A DNA stretch of 60,000 bases from Phoronis australis. Lineage: Eukaryota > Phoronida > Phoronidae. Numbering within the stretch: position 1 is the first letter of the stretch; each line of letters begins with the position of its first letter. Below the pieces are notes generated by a model. It had not been told where the DNA came from and did not search any database. It was given only the letters and a program-made list of their open reading frames with translations. Shown here in pieces: positions 1 through 12,397 of the stretch. The translations under genes were made by a program, and so were the position numbers. The stretch lies in NCBI GenBank assembly GCA_002633005.1, contig NMRA01000190.1:341625-401624 (forward strand), given 5' to 3'.

Positions 1-726
1 CAATAATTAATTTTTATTGGATACCGAAGGTAATCGGCTAAGCACCTAGCTCGCCTCGTCCACATATGCTGTGAGGATTTACGCTTGCTACGTAAATGAA
101 CTACAAGAAGTTGGACATTCGCCTCATCGTCTCTTGAGGCAAATCCTCACAGCTAATTTTGCATCAAACATGAGCTATGAGCTGCGATGGTTTGCATTTG
201 AGACGCATAGTTTTTCCTGCACTAGCCCTGAGCGATGTGATTTGGCCACATATGCCACGTCCGATGCAGTGGGAGTTGACTCGACACAACATTGAGTAAT
301 CAGTCATGTTCGTACCCAGTTTGAATTTACAAGGCACTGACGAAACCAGTTCAAACGTGCACTACATTATTGGAAAGATAATATTCCTACAAGTGGCTCG
401 GGCGGACGGCAAAACAGGTTAAAATACCTAATAAAATCCCATGGTTTGCAAATGCCGGAATAATTCTTTCAGCTGACTGTTGTATTCTGAATGCCAATTG
501 GTTCTGCGGAATGTTCTGGCAGATTGGTGTGTCTCGCAGTTTTGTGTCACCAACGCGTCGAACTCGTCCAACTGAATCGTCACATGACGAACGCGTCCGA
601 GTCGAGGTCGTTCCACTAGAAAGACTGTAGGAATCACTATTTTTGTGAAGTAACACGCTCTCGATGGCATTGCCCGTTCGGTTATACAAACTCACGACAC
701 AAAAGTTGTATTGTCCAATCCGTTGT
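1..726. other. Intergenic; probable 3' flank of the GPCR
   Basis: I see no gene here beyond open frames overlapping the GPCR 3' end. A minus-strand AATAAA at 13-18 is a possible poly(A) signal for the receptor, which would imply a 3' UTR of about 700 bases. This is inference only. Confidence 0.3.
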
Positions 727-1644
727 TTAATTTTTACGCACCCATCCAAAACAAGTCTTGACAAATTCACGTCGAAAACCTGGGCAAGCTACACAATACA
801 AGAAAAAAGTCATCCCGTGGTTCAGTTGCTGCAGCATGAACGCCACGAAGTAAGCTAGCTTGACGTTAGGATCGCTGTACTCTGGATTTGGGAAGACGAT
901 GTAAGTGACACACATAGGTATCGTCAGTACGGTGAAACTTATAGATACTGTAAGCAACATACGAGTCACGTGGTAAAAGGTCTTTTGCTTCACGTTGGAT
1001 CTCAGTTTTGATGATTCTCGCAATTTGTAAATAATTACACAGTTTAATGTTGCAATGATAACAGACGGAGCAAATGCATACCACACAGTTCCGTTCCATT
1101 TTGCAGCTTGGTATGAGAGAAAGTTGGGAAAATCGGACACACTTAACGAACAAGTTCCGTTGTGTTGGCGGTAGTGAACAACGCTGGGACAAATCACTGC
1201 CAAACACGAGATACAAACGAACACCTCCACAAGCGCAGCTTTTTTCAATGACGACGTAATGTGCGACTTGAACGGGAACGACACAGATATGCATCTTTCA
1301 ACAGTTAAAGCGACGACTGTCCAGTTTGCAAATGTTCCAAAGAAAGCCACAGTACTATACTGTAGTTTACAGAATAAATCGTTTTGCTGCATTTCCACGG
1401 AAAATATCTTTGGGACATGTGTAACAGACGTTGCCAGTGCCACTGCAGTATTAGTTACAGACAATGTGGCAAAATAGAAATACGATGGTTTAGAAGCCAT
1501 GCCCTTGCACAACACAGGAAGAGAGCACATGTTTCCAATTACAGACACCAGAGGGATGAAAAGGAATGTCACAAGGTCTGTGGCAATGAAGCCATCCTCT
1601 TCTTGCTCGTGAGATGTCGCTAATGAGGTAGTCTTGTTTTCCAT
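727..1644 (-). CDS. Class A (rhodopsin-like) G protein-coupled receptor, single exon
   Basis: A 305-aa protein with seven hydrophobic segments. It should sit in the plasma membrane and signal through heterotrimeric G proteins. Visible landmarks: N-glycosylation sites at N3, N162 and N184; TM1 with the GN pair (residues 37-38); the conserved Cys at the top of TM3 (C92) and its ECL2 partner (C165); ERC at 116-118 in place of DRY; TM5 proline (P193) and TM6 proline (P243) without the usual CWxP; TM7 has NHGMTFFLY in place of NPxxY. Length is at the short end of class A. The TM7-helix 8 stretch (NHxxxFFLYC followed by FRxEF) is the form seen in many invertebrate peptide-type receptors, but no ligand can be assigned. 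The ATG was chosen because the N-terminal tail of about 20 residues before TM1 is typical. It is intronless, as in many expanded invertebrate GPCR families. Confidence 0.88.
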   Translation of the reverse strand: MENKTTSLATSHEQEEDGFIATDLVTFLFIPLVSVIGNMCSLPVLCKGMASKPSYFYFATLSVTNTAVALATSVTHVPKIFSVEMQQNDLFCKLQYSTVAFFGTFANWTVVALTVERCISVSFPFKSHITSSLKKAALVEVFVCISCLAVICPSVVHYRQHNGTCSLSVSDFPNFLSYQAAKWNGTVWYAFAPSVIIATLNCVIIYKLRESSKLRSNVKQKTFYHVTRMLLTVSISFTVLTIPMCVTYIVFPNPEYSDPNVKLAYFVAFMLQQLNHGMTFFLYCVACPGFRREFVKTCFGWVRKN

Positions 1645-2458
1645 TATTCGCCCTTGCAGTGTTACGAGTGTCCAGAAATAATGGCTGTTTAGGTTATCAC
1701 CCAGTCGTGAAAGTCGAAATCAGGAGTATGCTCTTTAATACTGTTAACTGTAACATCTGAAAACGTAGTTGGAACAGCGAATGTGTAGATTTGCTAAAAT
1801 TTATTAACATATAATTTCGTGTGCTAGACAGGGTTGTTCCAAAGCAACTTTGGGGTATCCACTTTACACACATAAGACGTTTGAAACTGAAAATAAAAAG
1901 GAAGTGTGTCAAGTTTATGAAAAAGCCTGAATTAAAATACGTGTTTTTCTGACCAAAAGTACAGAATTTGTAAGATGAGTGACTGCCGTTACCAAAATTT
2001 CGTATTTTTGATATCAAATTATTGACTTTAAAGTTTTAGCGCACCCTGTCTGAGCAAAATCGATTGCAACTGGAGTACGTTGGAAATTTTATTGTACTAA
2101 GTTCGCTTTGTCATATCGTGCAATGGAACAGTTGACGGGATTGGACACTTGACATTTACGCTAAAGAAAACCAATAGTTGGTTTCCGTTCACACACTTGC
2201 GTCCAAACTAAACGCGTAACATGCATCTGGCAATATTTCTAGAAACGTTCGAATGGGTTTAAAACCATTGAACATAATATTGGCCAAAAATTTGCATATC
2301 GAAACGTCACCGCCAGGTGAATTCGCGAAATCCATTTGTATTTGTAGTACGTCGTTGGGTATTTTGTAGTCTCATATTATTCCTTGGGGGTGTTTCAGTC
2401 TGTGCATGACAACCTTCAATCGCAAGAGCAAAAGTATTTAGTTAAGTCTGAGACGCAT

Positions 2459-2765
2459 CAGTGGCGGATCTAGGATACCATAAGGGGGGCCAGCATTTTA
2501 TCTCGTGCAATTGCGCAAAGCACGATTGCACGCGCGCACCCAGCCTAAAAAGTAGGTTTGGTCGAATTTCTGGGAATGTGGACCCTGTACTAAAATACGA
2601 GCGGAGGACTAAAAAACGGGAGAACGCTTGCTAAATGTTATCGCAGCCTCATGTTTTTTACCATGGTTAAGGTTAAATTCAATATTTTCTCACGCTCTTA
2701 CTGTTTTATTTTTGGCGGCAGCCAAGGGGGGCCTACCCCTCCCCCCCCCCCCTAAATCCACCTAG
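2459..2765. mobile_element. Short non-autonomous hAT-like element
   Basis: The left end reads CAGTGGCGGATCTAGG followed by a G-run; the right end is a C-run then CCTAAATCCACCTAG, roughly its inverted complement. The same terminal signature occurs at 42613 and about 45270. Its inner part (about 2525-2595, with GCACCCAGCCTAAAAA) matches the reverse complement of about 33620-33690. The ends resemble the CAGTGGCGGATC termini known from hAT elements. It carries no transposase. No clear 8-bp target duplication could be confirmed. Confidence 0.55.
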
Positions 2766-3805
2766 CTTGAGCTTAGATGTTTCAACAGTCGTAAGTGACG
2801 TCATTCTCAGACCTTACTCTGCCTCCTGATGTACTATTGTTTTTGCCTCTCTGCCACGGGGTCTCTGTTCGGCTCATTCGACGGTATTCTCCATTTTGAG
2901 AGTCACGTGACTTGATGTTGCGATTGAGAAGTTGGAACATACGTAGGCTTTTACCTAACACGCGTCTAGACGGTTCCGGTCTATTTTGGCTCATGATTGG
3001 TTACAGAATTGACGTTGAGTAAAGTAGCAATGATTTAATTAGCAGTATTTTTACGTTTGCCTCTATCTTTGTAGTTCATAGATGAATTTTCGTGAAATTT
3101 GGCAGATAGGTTTCTAACAAGGACGTAACAATGCCTTTCCGTTTTCTGACGGATTCGTGTTGCGCCACCTTATGGATATTTTTATTATCTCGAGTCGGCT
3201 TTTGGCGTCCGCCTCTTTATCCGCCAAACTGCTCTGAGGATCTTTCTATCTTTCTAAAACCTAGCGATTGTTTTCCTGATGGCTGAATGATTTTCGGATG
3301 GGTTTGACAACTATTGGTGATTTTGTATTTTTTGAGGCCACGGCTGTAGCTCCTGATTCCTTTACAAGATCTTTGTGACCCTGTTTCAGATGGACTGGAC
3401 CTACGTTGCGTCCCCAGGTGACCTCTCTGTTCTTTTTGTGTCATTTATCGTCTGATTCCCTATCCTCCCGTTTTCTTGAAGAACAACTATGAAAGGTGGC
3501 GGGCGTGTTCCTATTCAGGAGACCACTTCTGACTTGATTTGCAACCCCTAGAAACCATTATTTAGTTTACTAGTATTTCTTGGTATAGTGTGAATGTTTA
3601 AAGTAATGATCATCTCTTGTGTCTGCGCTGTATACCTCGAACACGGAATTTGCATCCCGCTCCACTTTCGTCAAAATGTACTTACTGTACCGTGGTGTTA
3701 TTTTTGGCTTAAAATACGCTTCATTCTAATTTTTTCTTCCTTTGAAGTTCTCGATTTCTAGCTTGCCGAGGTAGAGCTCAGTATAACTTTAAGTAAATTA
3801 TTCAC

Positions 3806-3949
3806 ATACCGCATAGCCCCGCAATTGAGCACATGCGCCCAGTTATGGAGCTGCGCATAAATGCGGAACTTAAACATATGCGCATATAAGCGGGACATTT
3901 GATTGTTCCGCACATAGGCGCATGCGCTTAGTTGGGGGATTATATGGTA
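3806..3949. mobile_element. Small MITE with about 30-bp imperfect terminal inverted repeats
   Basis: The left end starts ATACCGCATAGCCCC and runs to GCACATGCGCC. The right end, reverse-complemented, starts TACCATATAATCCCCC and ends GCGCATGCGCC. It is rich in ATGCGC palindromes and lies about 500 bases upstream of the GHDC-like start codon. Confidence 0.5.
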
Positions 3950-4452
3950 ACAGTAAATGTAACTTACTGTGCCTTTGGCAATTATAAAATATTTTTCTCA
4001 CTGTTCTAGGAATTCAAACGAACCAATTAAATACCAATAAGTACTGAGTAAAATAAAAACATTATATCTTCAGCATTGAAAATCACGCTGTGGTACGCTT
4101 TTAACGCTCTAGTGCGTGTAGTATTTTAAAACAAACCAAACTGGGCTTGAAGTTGGCCGTGTTGTTTTTTTATTTTTCGTGTAGGAGTGTTGTAATTTAG
4201 CTATATATACACGAAAACATGGCCACAGGGCCTCCCAGAAGCGCCATCTATCATAAAAACATCATTTATCAGTCGTTGCAGTGGCACATGTGATCTACCC
4301 GCTCTTTATTGATTGTACGAAAAAGTTACTAGGCCATATCTTATCTTGAATGTCAATCTTTTAAATATGGCCTTCAAATATTTTACGAGCTAGCCAGATA
4401 ATATCATACTGTACACCTTGCAGGGTCACGGCCTCAATGTGTGGATTCGGTC

Positions 4453-7400
4453 ATGAAGAAATGTGTTCAATTTAGATTGTTAGCAGGGTGCTTCATAGCG
4501 TCTGCAGCATTTCTTGTTAATTATGCCAGACACCTTTTACCAGAAGATCCGTTCTACTGGACGCTAGCTTGTAAGTCACAATTTACCACATTACATTGAG
4601 TTACGTATTAGTATGTGGGTAAATTCGCAAGGTCTCAACTGATTCACTGATAATCTTGGCTGCGTTAAATTTTTGCGAGTTTTACGAGATCACGCAAGTT
4701 TGTACGAGATGTCGCTATTCATTTTGAACCAATCACGTGATCTCACTAGGTTTCCCCGGTGGGTATATCGCGTTGTGTCGGATGGACTCTCTCTGGACAT
4801 AACCATTGTGAGGCCATCTTTACTACTGTAATACTTGCAGTACATGAATTGTACGTCGTCAGCCTTCTTTATTTTTGGAATAAATTAAGTCAAGCTAACA
4901 GTTCCCTGCATAACCGTTTTATTTGCTGTAAAATGATCTTGGTCCTTTTAGAATCGTTGCTGTTTCAAACTGATCATTCACTTACTCCAGTGTCTTAAAT
5001 TTTTTGTTGTATTCAAGGTCTACCAATTTTCCTGGCATTGTTGGCTTCTTGGATTTGCTTGGACATTGCAAGAAGGCGTCCAAGTGAGCTGAGAACCACT
5101 TTCGAACTAATTGCCATTTGGGGACTGTTTGCATTGTTCTCGTTATCTAAATGGCTCATTTCCTACCGCAACGCTAAGTCAGGTCTCATCCGGAAGCAAG
5201 AAAAGTATTTGGAATGGTGTTTGAAATTAAATGGCCGAACCAAATATGGTAAGGATCACAAGCTAGACATCATAGATTCTGTAAGCGATTTTCGTAAACG
5301 GCATCCGGTGACGACGTATGAAAATTATAGGCCTTACGTCGAGAAGTGCTTGAAGGGTGAGACCAATATTATTATTAACGAAAAATATCCCGTCAACTAC
5401 GTCAGCTGGACATCTGGAACTTCCGGTAAAAATAAGGTCTATCCTTTCAACAGAAGACTTAACATATGGAACTATATCCCTGGGAACACAGTGTCCACTA
5501 AAGTGATTCAGGAGTGTCCGTGGATGGATGTTCCGTTGCTCCCTATCGCCTTGTTATATCCTACACCCAACATTAGAAAAACGGAAATAGGCATCGACTG
5601 CTCGTGCATGAGCGGATACGTTATCGAATCATATCCTCCATTTTTGGTGACGCCGCCAAAGACAGTGTGGTCCCCTCGCAAAAGTAGTGTTCTCAATGAA
5701 AGAGAAGTCTATTACATTTCGGCCATATTTTCATTGCAAGAACGTATCTCAGCGATAGTACATAGTCTCCCGTCCTCTACGCATGCGTTCTATGTGCTTC
5801 TGGAAACGGACTGGTCACGTATTTGCGACGATATAAGAAACGGCAGAATCTGTGATTCAATCCAACTAGACACAAGCGAGAGAATCCAGTTGGAAGCTAT
5901 GTTAAGCCCTAATCCGAAAAGAGCAGCGGAACTCCGTAAGGAGTTTGAACGGGGTATGAAAGGAATAGTGCGACGCATATGGCCAGATATCTCTTGTATA
6001 TTTTGCTTCCTCTCAGGATCTTTCAGTAACTATCGTGAAGTTCTAGCGCCCTATTTTGACGGTGTGCTCGTCTACAGTAACATGCACGTGTCGACGGAAG
6101 GGATTATGGGTATCAATCTTTGGCCTCGAGATGACTCGATAAAATATGCCTTGGTGCCATCTGGTGCCTTTTTTGAGTTCATACCAGAAAACGAGATAAC
6201 CGACGATGAACCGACAACAGTGTTAGCTCACCAGGTATGGTTTTGTGTTTTTTGTACACTACAATTTACAATTTTTGGCATTTTGATGTAATGTTCAATA
6301 ATACAAGATAGTTCCATTCTATCTAGGTTGCGAATGTGCACTGCTCAACAAACGAGTCTACGACTTTATAACTCAATATTTACTATGTCAACTCCAGGCA
6401 TGTCGCAATTTCACCACTAAAACTACAATCAGCACCATCAGAAGTTAATCCTGAATCTGCTAGTGTTGGTGACGTTAACGTGAGTAGAAGCTACCTTGTC
6501 ACGTGCAAGACCGTGTTAGAAGAGATTACTTATCCGATTGTGTATCTTCTCCAACCAGGTCCAGGTAGGCAAGACCTACGAAATGATCGTTACTAACGTG
6601 CACGGTCTGTACCGCTACAGAGTTGGTGATGTGGTAAAAATAGTAGGATTTGAAGGAGATTTACCGGTCTACCAGATCAAACATAGGTATGAACGAGGAG
6701 TTAGAATTCGGCGAAAGATCAAGGGGCTCGTTTTATCACAGGTCGCAAGTCCGGTCTTATAAAAGGTCGTAAGTTCAGTTTTAATTTGCACAAAATTAAT
6801 AAACGTAGCTCGCAAAGGCGTTCGTTAAGCCTGAATACGAGAATTTACCACCTTAAGTTCTGTTGCAACGTTTCCCCCTTGTAAGGAACGTAGTGTTCAG
6901 TCTCCAGGAACGGGCTGTCTTTGCTACGACTTGACCTGCAACCTTTGATAAAACGCCTGTGACGGCCTCGTGCTAAAATCCTGGATCTCTGCATAAGCTG
7001 TCACATATGTTAAAATACTTCGATAATACCGGGGTTTTCCGTAAATAAGCCCACCCGATGAAACGCCCATGGGCGATTATTCGAAAAATTATGCCGAAAA
7101 AACGTCCTTGGTGTTACAACTTCTGGTGTGAAGTGTCCAGACAGCGGAACGTTTACTCAGAAAATTCCCTCTAAAAGCCTACTAAGCGTCAACGTTTAGT
7201 CACACGTTCACTTTTGTGAAGAATGCATCATTTATAAAAACGAGCAAAGTACTGGCGAACTTTGCATTTATTAATATAAAATTGAAAAACTCCTTTTTAA
7301 GTAAAAGGTGTCGAAGTCAGGAAACGTATGACTTTCCGTTTACACGCCTCCCTTTTCCGAATAAACGTCTGGGAGTTTATTTGGTGTTACTAAACGTCTG

Positions 7401-10400
7401 AAACTTTTTCCGAATAAATGCCCATGGGCTTATCTACGGAAAATCCCGGTATATCATCAAACTAAAACAAGTTTCCGTGGTCACGGTAGTGTATACGGTT
7501 CTCGCCTGCAGCTTACCACAGACGTCGGCGGACTAAATTGAGGAGTTCGGTTTGGCTTGAACACGCTGGATCAGTGCATTTGACGTGACACACAAGAGTA
7601 GGCAGAAAAGACGTAAAACCACTTACCGTGCGGTTGATCTGTCAAATATTGCATGTCTGTAAATTGAAATTCACAGAAATAATTTGACGAAGGTGGACAT
7701 GGTTTTAGTTAAGTTTGATTATTGAAACATTTCCTTAGTCGACGCTTGTAGGCCTAAGTAAAAATCTCTCTAACTGTCTTGCTAGTGGTAACAAATGACA
7801 TATGGTGCTAGTGATTATGAAATTGCAATTACTACTATCGTACGTAGTGAGGAAGTTTGCTGGTGTACAACTTTTGTTGCCTTGCTGACTCACGCTTTGT
7901 TTCCGACAGTATTATTGGCTTTCCCACAGTGCCCATCTGTAGAAAAGTTAATTCTGCCATCTGGTGATTTTGATTTGATTGTTGTGTATTTGTCTCCCTT
8001 GATGTCTTCGTTCTTGACCAGAGGGACAATTTCAACATAAATGGCTTCGAATGAATTGAATAATTGGTTTTACTTGTGAAATTCTGCAGATCTTACGACA
8101 ATTATCTACTGCTATAATTGTTAATACCGTCTTTTATCTTGAAGAGTCGGACAGATGCTAAATGCCTATTGGGAGAAGACACCAGAAAGTGCGTTTTTAG
8201 AAGCCATTTCGAAGACGATGAGTGAATGGGGTGTCGGCATAAGTCTTACGGAGTATACTGCTACAGAGATGGTTAATATGACAGGGCTAGGAGGTTCGTC
8301 TTCTTCATGTCAAGGCTTGTAGCTTCCTCCTGGTGCTTGACGGTCGTACTCACCTAACATGTTTATTTACAACGATTTTATTGACTTCAATAAACTCATT
8401 CCGTCACTTGCGCTTTAGTATTTGTTACGTCTAGTTTAATCAAAAATTCTCCTAAGGGCGTTAATCATCTTAAGTCGAATTTTCCAAAACACGTTCAAAA
8501 TGGCAACATTATCTTTTAATGGTAAAGGACATTTGACAGATTGTTTACCATTCGTCAAAACCGATATATACTCCCGCCCTCCATCACAAAACCAACTTTT
8601 TACTTAGATCACTTACTGTTACGGAACTGGTATCAAGNGCTTCAAACGAATTGAATGATTGGTTTTACTTGTGAAATTCTGTAGATCTTACGACAATTAT
8701 CTGCTGCTATAATTGTTAATACCGTCTTTTATCTTGAAGAGTCGGACAGATGCTAAATGCCTATTGGGAGAAGACACCAGAAAGTGCGTTTTTAGAAGCC
8801 ATTTCGAAGACGATGAGTGAATGGGGTGTCGGCATAAGTCTTACGGAGTATACTGCTACAGAGATGGTTAATATGACAGGGCTAGGAGGTTCGTCTTCTT
8901 CATGTCAAGGCTTGTAGCTTCCTCCTGGTGCTTGACGGTCGTACTCACCTAACATGTTTATTTACAACGATTTTATTGACTTCAATAAACTCATTCCGTC
9001 ACTTGCGCTTTAGTATTTGTTACGTCTAGTTTAATCAAAAATTCTCCTAAGGGCGTTAATCATCTTAAGTCGAATTTTCCAAAACACGTTCAAAATGGCA
9101 ACATTATCTTTTAATGGTAAAGGACATTTGACAGATTGTTTACCATTCGTCAAAACCGATATATACTCCCGCCCTCCATCACAAAACCAACTTTTTACTT
9201 AGATCACTTACTGTTACGGAACTGGTATCAAGCTGTTCCTTAAACAAGTTGGAGACAAGTTCAGGGCTGACAATTCGTTGTTGTTTTAGACTAGGGCCAA
9301 TAGATTAGCTTGTCATGGCGTGTCATTTTATAACCCGAACATAATCTCAAGCAATTCTTTGCAAACACAGCAAACTCATCTTTAGCCAAAGTACAAGTTG
9401 AGTCCACTTTTATATTGGCAAGTGATTTAAACCAAAATATATGGCCGCTGTAATCTTCATTTTGAATTTAATATTTTACAGATCGAGAGCATTCGGGCAA
9501 ACGAGGCTATGTTGTATTTGTTGAACTATCAGAGAATTCTGGCAAGTTGGTGGCAGCTCAGAAGAATCTGGTGTGTGGTGTCAGCTTTTTAAAAATGCGC
9601 TCGTGTGAAAATTCTTTACTACGGTTGTGCATGTCATCATAGATTATAAACAACAGGGCCTGGTCTCTAATCTTTGTACTCCAAACGAACTCGAAATTAT
9701 TTTTGGCAATTCCTCTGCTCCTTTTGTGCGAACTTAAGATAATTGGTTATCAGACTGTGCTCGAATACATTATAGTTTATGCATAGGAGTTTCTAGTTCA
9801 AGTTTCCCCTTGAAGACCCTTATATTCTTGCTACAAACTCGAGTAAAAACTCGAAATTTCGAGTTCAAACTCGAACTTATTGCTTTAATATTGGGTTTAC
9901 AAACTGTGAACTAAGGGCAATAAATTATCTACGTAAGTTATTGTGTACTCGAGCATAGAATAATAGACACTTATCTTGAGTTCTACTGTAGAAAATGCCA
10001 AACCTAATTTCGAGTTCCATTTCAAGTAAAATGATTAGAGACCGGGCCCAGATTCGCAACTTCGACATTTTCTTGCGTAATATCGTCGAAGAGGCGCCAC
10101 CTTCTAAACATAGCAAACTCAGCTTGCAGTTAGTGAATTGTGTCGGGAAATTCTTGCATTTATTTTACTGTCCTGTACAACGAAAAAAAATTAATTTCGG
10201 ATTGAAACGATGTTCAAAGTCTTCCAGTTCTGTAGTGGAACTCTTGGTATCGTGAGTACTTTTAGCACTCGACCACAAAACAGCCTACCATGATTAGCAG
10301 ACGGCGTATGTCCTATGTTTGCCAGGTGTCGCTTGTGAATAGTTACATCACGGCTTATGCGTAAGATCACAGATTTCGTCCAATGAAAATATAAGGAGTT

Positions 10401-12159
10401 GGCGGTCCATTACTATAGCCTATTATGCCATGTAAAAAACCTCGGGTCAGCTTTGTATTTACATTAGATATTTTTTTTGTAAATTGTAAAATTTGCCCAG
10501 TTAGCTACCAATCTTAAGAAGTAGTGGTAGGGTAAAGGAAGCAAAGGCAAAAGAATACGGCGTAAACGGTTCAGTAGAGAGCAAGCATCTTGGTTTTATA
10601 GTCTCATCCACTGAGTAAAGTTTACACGAATGACACCTACTGTGGGTTAGCTCAGTGCAGGTGAATGTGGAACCAAGATGGAGGACATTCTATTGTTTCA
10701 TGTTTAGTAAGCACTCGCTAGGGAAACATTAATTTAAAAACATTTTTGTCACTATTTTTTACGTACCAACACGAACGACTGTGTTCCCTTTAAGGACGGC
10801 CAAACCAATCACAAACTTTACAAAATTAAAGACTTCCCACCATGACTCGGTATCTCAAAAAGATTTTTTAACACCTCTTCAGAGATTTAATAGCCTTTGG
10901 TATATCTGTTACTAAGAAACAAGCCAAAATTTGAAAAATATACATTGTTATGTTATCGGGGTTTTACGTAATGGATGGAAGACCGTCTCTGCCGTTGTTT
11001 TTACCAGTGCGGTACTGATGATCGAGTTGTGAGGAAAGTCCGCGGAGAGCCGCCTTTTTGCAAACATGAAAGGATGCGTTTGTGGAGGCTTTAGTAACAG
11101 CAACTTGACTGAGAACGTCTCTGTGTCCACATTTCCTAAATACGTGAAAGGTGCACAGAAGTGGCGTCGGTTTGCGCTGCGGAACGAGAATGTGGAATGT
11201 TAGTGTGGAACATGCAAGTCGGGAAAACACAAAAGTGACCCCACCATGTACCTTGTATTTGTATTTGTATAGATGATACAAATAACAAACAAACTGCTTC
11301 CATTCTAGGGCCAGTGATGCCAGGGCCCTCGACCGCGCCCAGATCCAGTGCTACGAAACCTAGGCTTATGCATTATGTTTAGACCGTGCTCATCCCATCA
11401 TGATAATAGTGAATACGAGTGACCCGGGTTTACTGTGGCCTTTGTCAGTGATTATTAAGTGTCTATTTTGTGAATATTGACCACCCCTTTGTTCAGTTGG
11501 TTGTGGCATTTCTCGTGCAAGTGAGCCGAGTTCATACGTCCTTAGAGCCGACGAAAGTTCGCTAAGTGGGAAATCGAATTGTCTGATTCTTCAAATACTT
11601 GAGTGTGATGCCCGTATCCACTCTCCTTTCTGTCTGCATAATAATTGTCCACTTCTCGCTCAAAATCGTCCTCGTCTTCTGATCTTTTGTGTTTCGCAAT
11701 TGCAATTGATTGTCATGTGACCAAACGTCTTCCACCAATTACATCATTTGGCGGGAAACTTGGAAATAGCTATTTTTGTATCAAAATTAAAAAATATTGG
11801 CATAACAAGTGCATAATTGGTTAGATTTTATGGTATTTATTTCATATAAGCTTCGCGACACCTCAGAAACTAAGAAAATGCATGGTGGGAACTCTTTGAA
11901 TTGTCCAAATGTCCTTTTCAATTTCCGGTTTCAGTTGGACGACAACTTATGCCAATGCCACGAGCTCTACGATATGCTACGACGGAACGGAAGTCTTGAG
12001 CGGATGGTGGTTCACCAGGTTAATGCCGGGACATTCTCAGCGTTACGAGATTTGATGATGGAACAGAATCAGCGTACTGCTCCAAGTCAATTCAAAATGC
12101 CTAGAGTGCAAAGAAACAGAAATTATCTGCGATTTCTTATTAGCAATGTCGCCGAATAA
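4453..12159 (+). CDS. GHDC: GH3 domain-containing protein (GHDC-like), six exons
   Basis: Exons: 4453-4570, 5018-6234, 6559-6686, 8145-8293, 9482-9570 and 11935-12159. All junctions are GT-AG and phases match, giving 641 aa. The GH3 fold belongs to the adenylate-forming (ANL) superfamily; plant GH3 enzymes conjugate amino acids to acyl hormones, while the animal GHDC reaction is not established. Visible features: a hydrophobic N-terminus and two further membrane-like segments (about 8-24, 41-56, 68-86), suggesting membrane anchoring; an ATP-binding motif SWTSGTSG at 169-176; VSTEG at 397-401 (motif 2); and LYRYRVGD at 462-469, whose Asp is the expected ribose-binding residue. The C-terminal domain closes with a TFSALRDLM / FKMPRV pattern typical of the family. 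The start at 4453 is the only ATG in frame through exon 1; an ATG at 4437 runs into a stop. Exon 4 lies in a 595-bp tandem duplication (second copy at 8740-8888). It is 149 nt long, so both copies together would break the frame. Confidence 0.9.
7026..7453. mobile_element. MITE in GHDC-like intron 3
   Basis: Terminal inverted repeats of about 30 bp. The left end reads ATACCGGGGTTTTCCGTA, then AATAAGCCCA. The right end, reverse-complemented, reads TATACCGGGATTTTCCGTAG, then ATAAGCCCATGGGC. Several inner copies of the GCCCATGGGC-type palindrome and CCGAATAAA words are visible. No transposase is present. Confidence 0.65.
8043..9232 (+). repeat. 595-bp tandem duplication containing GHDC-like exon 4
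   Basis: Copy 1 is 8043-8637 and copy 2 is 8638-9232, with a single N at the junction (8638). After about 60 bases with a few substitutions the copies are identical for more than 500 bases, including the whole 149-nt exon and both splice sites. It is either a very recent duplication or an allelic/contig overlap that was not collapsed. The N at the exact joint favours an assembly artefact. Confidence 0.9.
9651..10053. mobile_element. MITE in GHDC-like intron 5
   Basis: The left end reads CAGGGCCTGGTCTCTAATC. The right end, GATTAGAGACCGGGCCCAG (10033-10051), is its near-perfect inverted complement. The interior is packed with CTCGA/TCGAA words in both orientations (9838-9880), forming sub-terminal inverted repeats. 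A related fragment is at about 27240-27430 (reverse orientation). Confidence 0.65.
10054..11065. other. GHDC-like intron 5, non-coding
   Basis: Open frames are short and show no family signature. I see no further repeats with clear ends. Confidence 0.3.
11066..11203 (+). pseudogene. THAP-like zinc-finger fragment inside an intron
   Basis: A 45-aa open frame from ATG to TAG. It begins KGCVCGGFSNSN and continues VSVSTFPKYVKGAQKWRRF, the layout of a THAP (C2CH) domain N-terminal half: paired Cys, then S-x-x-x-F-P, then a KKW-like motif. The Cys spacing is CxC rather than the usual Cx(2-4)C, and the distal CxxH is absent. THAP domains are found in P-element-type transposases and in their domesticated relatives, so a transposon remnant is the likeliest source. 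It lies in the same orientation as the host gene, inside the last GHDC-like intron. Confidence 0.4.
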
Positions 12160-12397
12160 GATCTTGGATGATAAAAGTTGCGTATTCGATTTGTTCCTCG
12201 ATATGATTCTAAAATATTGTGAAATGTCATAGGAATTTGAAGTCCTGCAAGATAGTATATTGTAATCGACGCTTAGTTTGCCTCTTGGAAGGAGAGAAGT
12301 TTCATTCGAAGCCCTGAGACAACACGCATGGAGACTGGCTCTGAACTCTCACTGAACCCAACTTCTGTTACACAGTCCGGTGGCAGACGAGCAAATC

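Larger units (their letters stand above)
1645..4452. other. Intergenic region with short DNA-transposon remnants
   Basis: No convincing coding sequence. It contains a hAT-like MITE (about 2459-2765) and a second small inverted-repeat element (3806-3949), annotated separately. The 5' end of the GHDC-like gene starts at its right side. Confidence 0.5.

Noticed and set aside
10948-11281. 105-codon minus-strand frame
   Set aside because: Shadow of the THAP-like plus-strand reading; no domain features.
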